Shown in pieces: positions 62,675-64,000 of a stretch of DNA of 64,000 nucleotides. Positions within the stretch are counted from its first letter, which is position 1, and every line of letters begins with the position of its first letter. The notes under the pieces were generated by a model, which saw nothing but the letters and a program-made list of their open reading frames with translations, was not told the DNA's origin and ran no database searches. The translations under genes and the position numbers were made by a program. The stretch lies in NCBI RefSeq assembly GCF_030929615.1, contig NZ_JAVFVU010000004.1, positions 1 to 64,000 of the forward strand, in the 5' to 3' direction. This DNA comes from Dyadobacter sp. LHD-138 (lineage in GTDB: Bacteria; Bacteroidota; Bacteroidia; Cytophagales; Spirosomataceae).

Positions 62675-64000
62675 TTGGAAAATCAGTTGTGTCTTTTTTC
62701 ATTTGAAGAGGTATTAAATGCATCAGCAACCGGATTTATCATTTGCAGTTCCGCTGATGTCAGTCCGGGTGCTGGTGGGAGTAACTGTGTTTTTGCCAAT
62801 AGGGCAGCACAAAAAATGACAGGAATAGCGGATCCGGTTGGACAGACATTGTTGTCGGTTTATGGCGAGCAGTTTGATTGTCAGACCTTGGAATCTCTTG
62901 GAACGATAGCGTACCAGTCTGAGAAGACCGGTTTATGGTGCCGAATTGTAAAATCTGAATTAAACACAAATAGCTGTCTCTATACGATCACAGATATTAC
63001 CGCGGAAAAACAGGCAGAATTCAGATTGTCACACCTCATGAAATTATCCAGTGAAGCAGAGGAAACGATGGAATTCGGCAGCTGGATCTGGGATATCAAC
63101 AATTCCACATACGAATGGACAGAAGGGATGTACCGCCTGATGGGGTATAAACCGGAAGATGCCTCATTTTCGAAACTTGACAGTAGCTTTTTTAAGAAGA
63201 ATATCCACCCTGATGATCTTGAAATGATCACGGGAAAATTCAAAAATGTATTGTCGTACACGGATACATACATTCTGGAATTCAGGGTTATTGCGGAAGG
63301 AGGTCATGAAAAATATCTGTATGTGCGTGGTCATAATACTATCGATGAAATTACCGGGCATATCATATCTATAGGCACCGCGTTTAACGTATCGACACTC
63401 CGTGAGATCCAGCGGGAACTTGAACAGAAGGTCAGTGACCTGAACACATCCAATGCCGAACTTGAACAGTTTGCCTATATTGCTTCCCATGATTTACAGG
63501 AGCCGCTGCGGAAAATTGTTTCTTTTGGCGAGCGGCTGGAAACCAAGACGAAGGACATTTTAAACGATGAACAGAGTCAGTATCTTAATCGTATTCTGAG
63601 TGCCACGCGCCGGATGCAGAAAATGATCAATAACCTTCTGGAATTTTCAAGGGTTGCCAGTTCATCCAAAGTATTTGAGCCAACGGATCTTAACGAAGTT
63701 TTAAAAAGCACACTGAGCGATCTGGAAGTTACCATTCAGCAGAATAAAGCCACACTCGACTTAGATGAGTTGCCGGTTATCGAGGCAAATCCGACACAAA
63801 TTTCTCAGCTGTTTATCAATTTAATATCCAATTCTCTGAAATTTACCCAGCCGGGCGTGGATCCTGTAATCTCGCTGCGGCTATCAGAAGTGCCTTTAGC
63901 GGAAATCCAGAGGCGAAAATTAATGACCGACAAACGGTATATCAGTATTACGCTGAAGGACAATGGTATCGGATTTTCGAATGAAAACGCTGCCAGAATT
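62675..64000 (+). CDS. PAS-domain sensor histidine kinase, partial
   Basis: Cut by the window end; 442 codons are visible from TTG 62675, which follows the activator stop by 4 bp. It opens MENQLCLFSFEEVLNASATGFIICSS, a PAS start, with a second PAS (GSWIWDINNSTYEWTEGMYRLMGYKPED, then HPDDLEMI) around residues 135-250. There is no membrane segment, so it is cytosolic. The dimerisation helix has H272 in YIASHDLQEPLRKIVSFG, the same H-box as the kinase at 58051-59493. The ATPase domain has the N-box LFINLISNSLKFTQPG and ITLKDNGIGF before the edge. It is the likely partner of the activator. Confidence 0.88.
   Translation, partial: MENQLCLFSFEEVLNASATGFIICSSADVSPGAGGSNCVFANRAAQKMTGIADPVGQTLLSVYGEQFDCQTLESLGTIAYQSEKTGLWCRIVKSELNTNSCLYTITDITAEKQAEFRLSHLMKLSSEAEETMEFGSWIWDINNSTYEWTEGMYRLMGYKPEDASFSKLDSSFFKKNIHPDDLEMITGKFKNVLSYTDTYILEFRVIAEGGHEKYLYVRGHNTIDEITGHIISIGTAFNVSTLREIQRELEQKVSDLNTSNAELEQFAYIASHDLQEPLRKIVSFGERLETKTKDILNDEQSQYLNRILSATRRMQKMINNLLEFSRVASSSKVFEPTDLNEVLKSTLSDLEVTIQQNKATLDLDELPVIEANPTQISQLFINLISNSLKFTQPGVDPVISLRLSEVPLAEIQRRKLMTDKRYISITLKDNGIGFSNENAARI

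Noticed and set aside
1-64000. CRISPR arrays, tRNA or rRNA genes
   Set aside because: No regularly spaced direct repeats, cloverleaf ends or conserved rRNA segments were seen on either strand.

Overview
The window comes from a Gram-negative member of the Bacteroidota, most likely the Cytophagales (Dyadobacter or Spirosoma-like). This is inferred from a type IX secretion C-terminal sorting domain (27959-29947), a Bacteroidota-type ParE, a Wza-like exporter with many SLBB repeats, DUF4136, DUF1460 and DinB proteins, weak Shine-Dalgarno sequences, and TAnnTTTG-like promoter boxes. I saw no rRNA, tRNA, CRISPR array or intact insertion sequence. The left edge carries the start of an ISAon1-type transposase ORF.

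Layout. (1) 1-8.0 kb: transposase fragment, a small secreted protein, a purple-acid-phosphatase-like metallophosphoesterase (-), a large B12/radical SAM protein (+), then nagA, a pentapeptide-repeat protein, a thioredoxin and an acyltransferase-3 protein (all -). (2) 8.1-24.6 kb: one long minus-strand surface-polysaccharide locus. In transcription order it encodes a Wza-like SLBB exporter, a Wzz-like chain-length protein, an ABC permease and ATPase (Wzm/Wzt type with C-terminal cargo domain), a DegT aminotransferase, a GT-C-like membrane protein, a WbqC protein, a NeuD/PglD-like acetyltransferase, four or five glycosyltransferase-like proteins, and a Wzy/O-antigen-ligase-like protein. Genes overlap by 1-8 bp or are closely spaced, which fits one transcript. 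(3) 24.8-27.9 kb: parE and pheA. (4) 28-38.2 kb: a T9SS-secreted SGNH esterase, two paralogous GT-C-like membrane proteins in opposite orientation around a third membrane protein, an unrecognised 721-residue anchored protein, an outer-membrane barrel and a DUF4136 lipoprotein. (5) 38.5-47.5 kb: DinB protein, an OmpR-type two-component system, a SulP transporter, MscS channel, DUF1460 protein and the membrane protein family misnamed site-specific recombinase. (6) 47.8-53.6 kb: cytosolic alpha-glucan/maltose module (GH13, beta-phosphoglucomutase, GH65 phosphorylase) and a secreted DUF1080 protein. (7) 53.7-64 kb: TPR protein, signalling genes (two lone receiver proteins, a membrane histidine kinase), YtxH protein, then rpoN, an NtrC-type activator and a PAS histidine kinase cut by the window end.

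How they work together. The polysaccharide locus holds assembly, polymerisation and export genes, but no initiating phosphoglycosyltransferase and no Wzx flippase; it pairs a Wzy-like polymerase with an ABC exporter. GH65 plus beta-PGM would turn maltose into glucose and glucose-6-phosphate without ATP, fed by the cytosolic GH13 enzyme. rpoN, its activator and a kinase look like one sigma-54 control unit. Several convergent gene pairs share strong bidirectional hairpin terminators. The best candidates for new biology are the membrane-protein trio at 30.1-34.6 kb, the glycosyltransferase paralogue without its metal-binding acidic motif, the CX4CX2C radical SAM protein and the 721-residue orphan.
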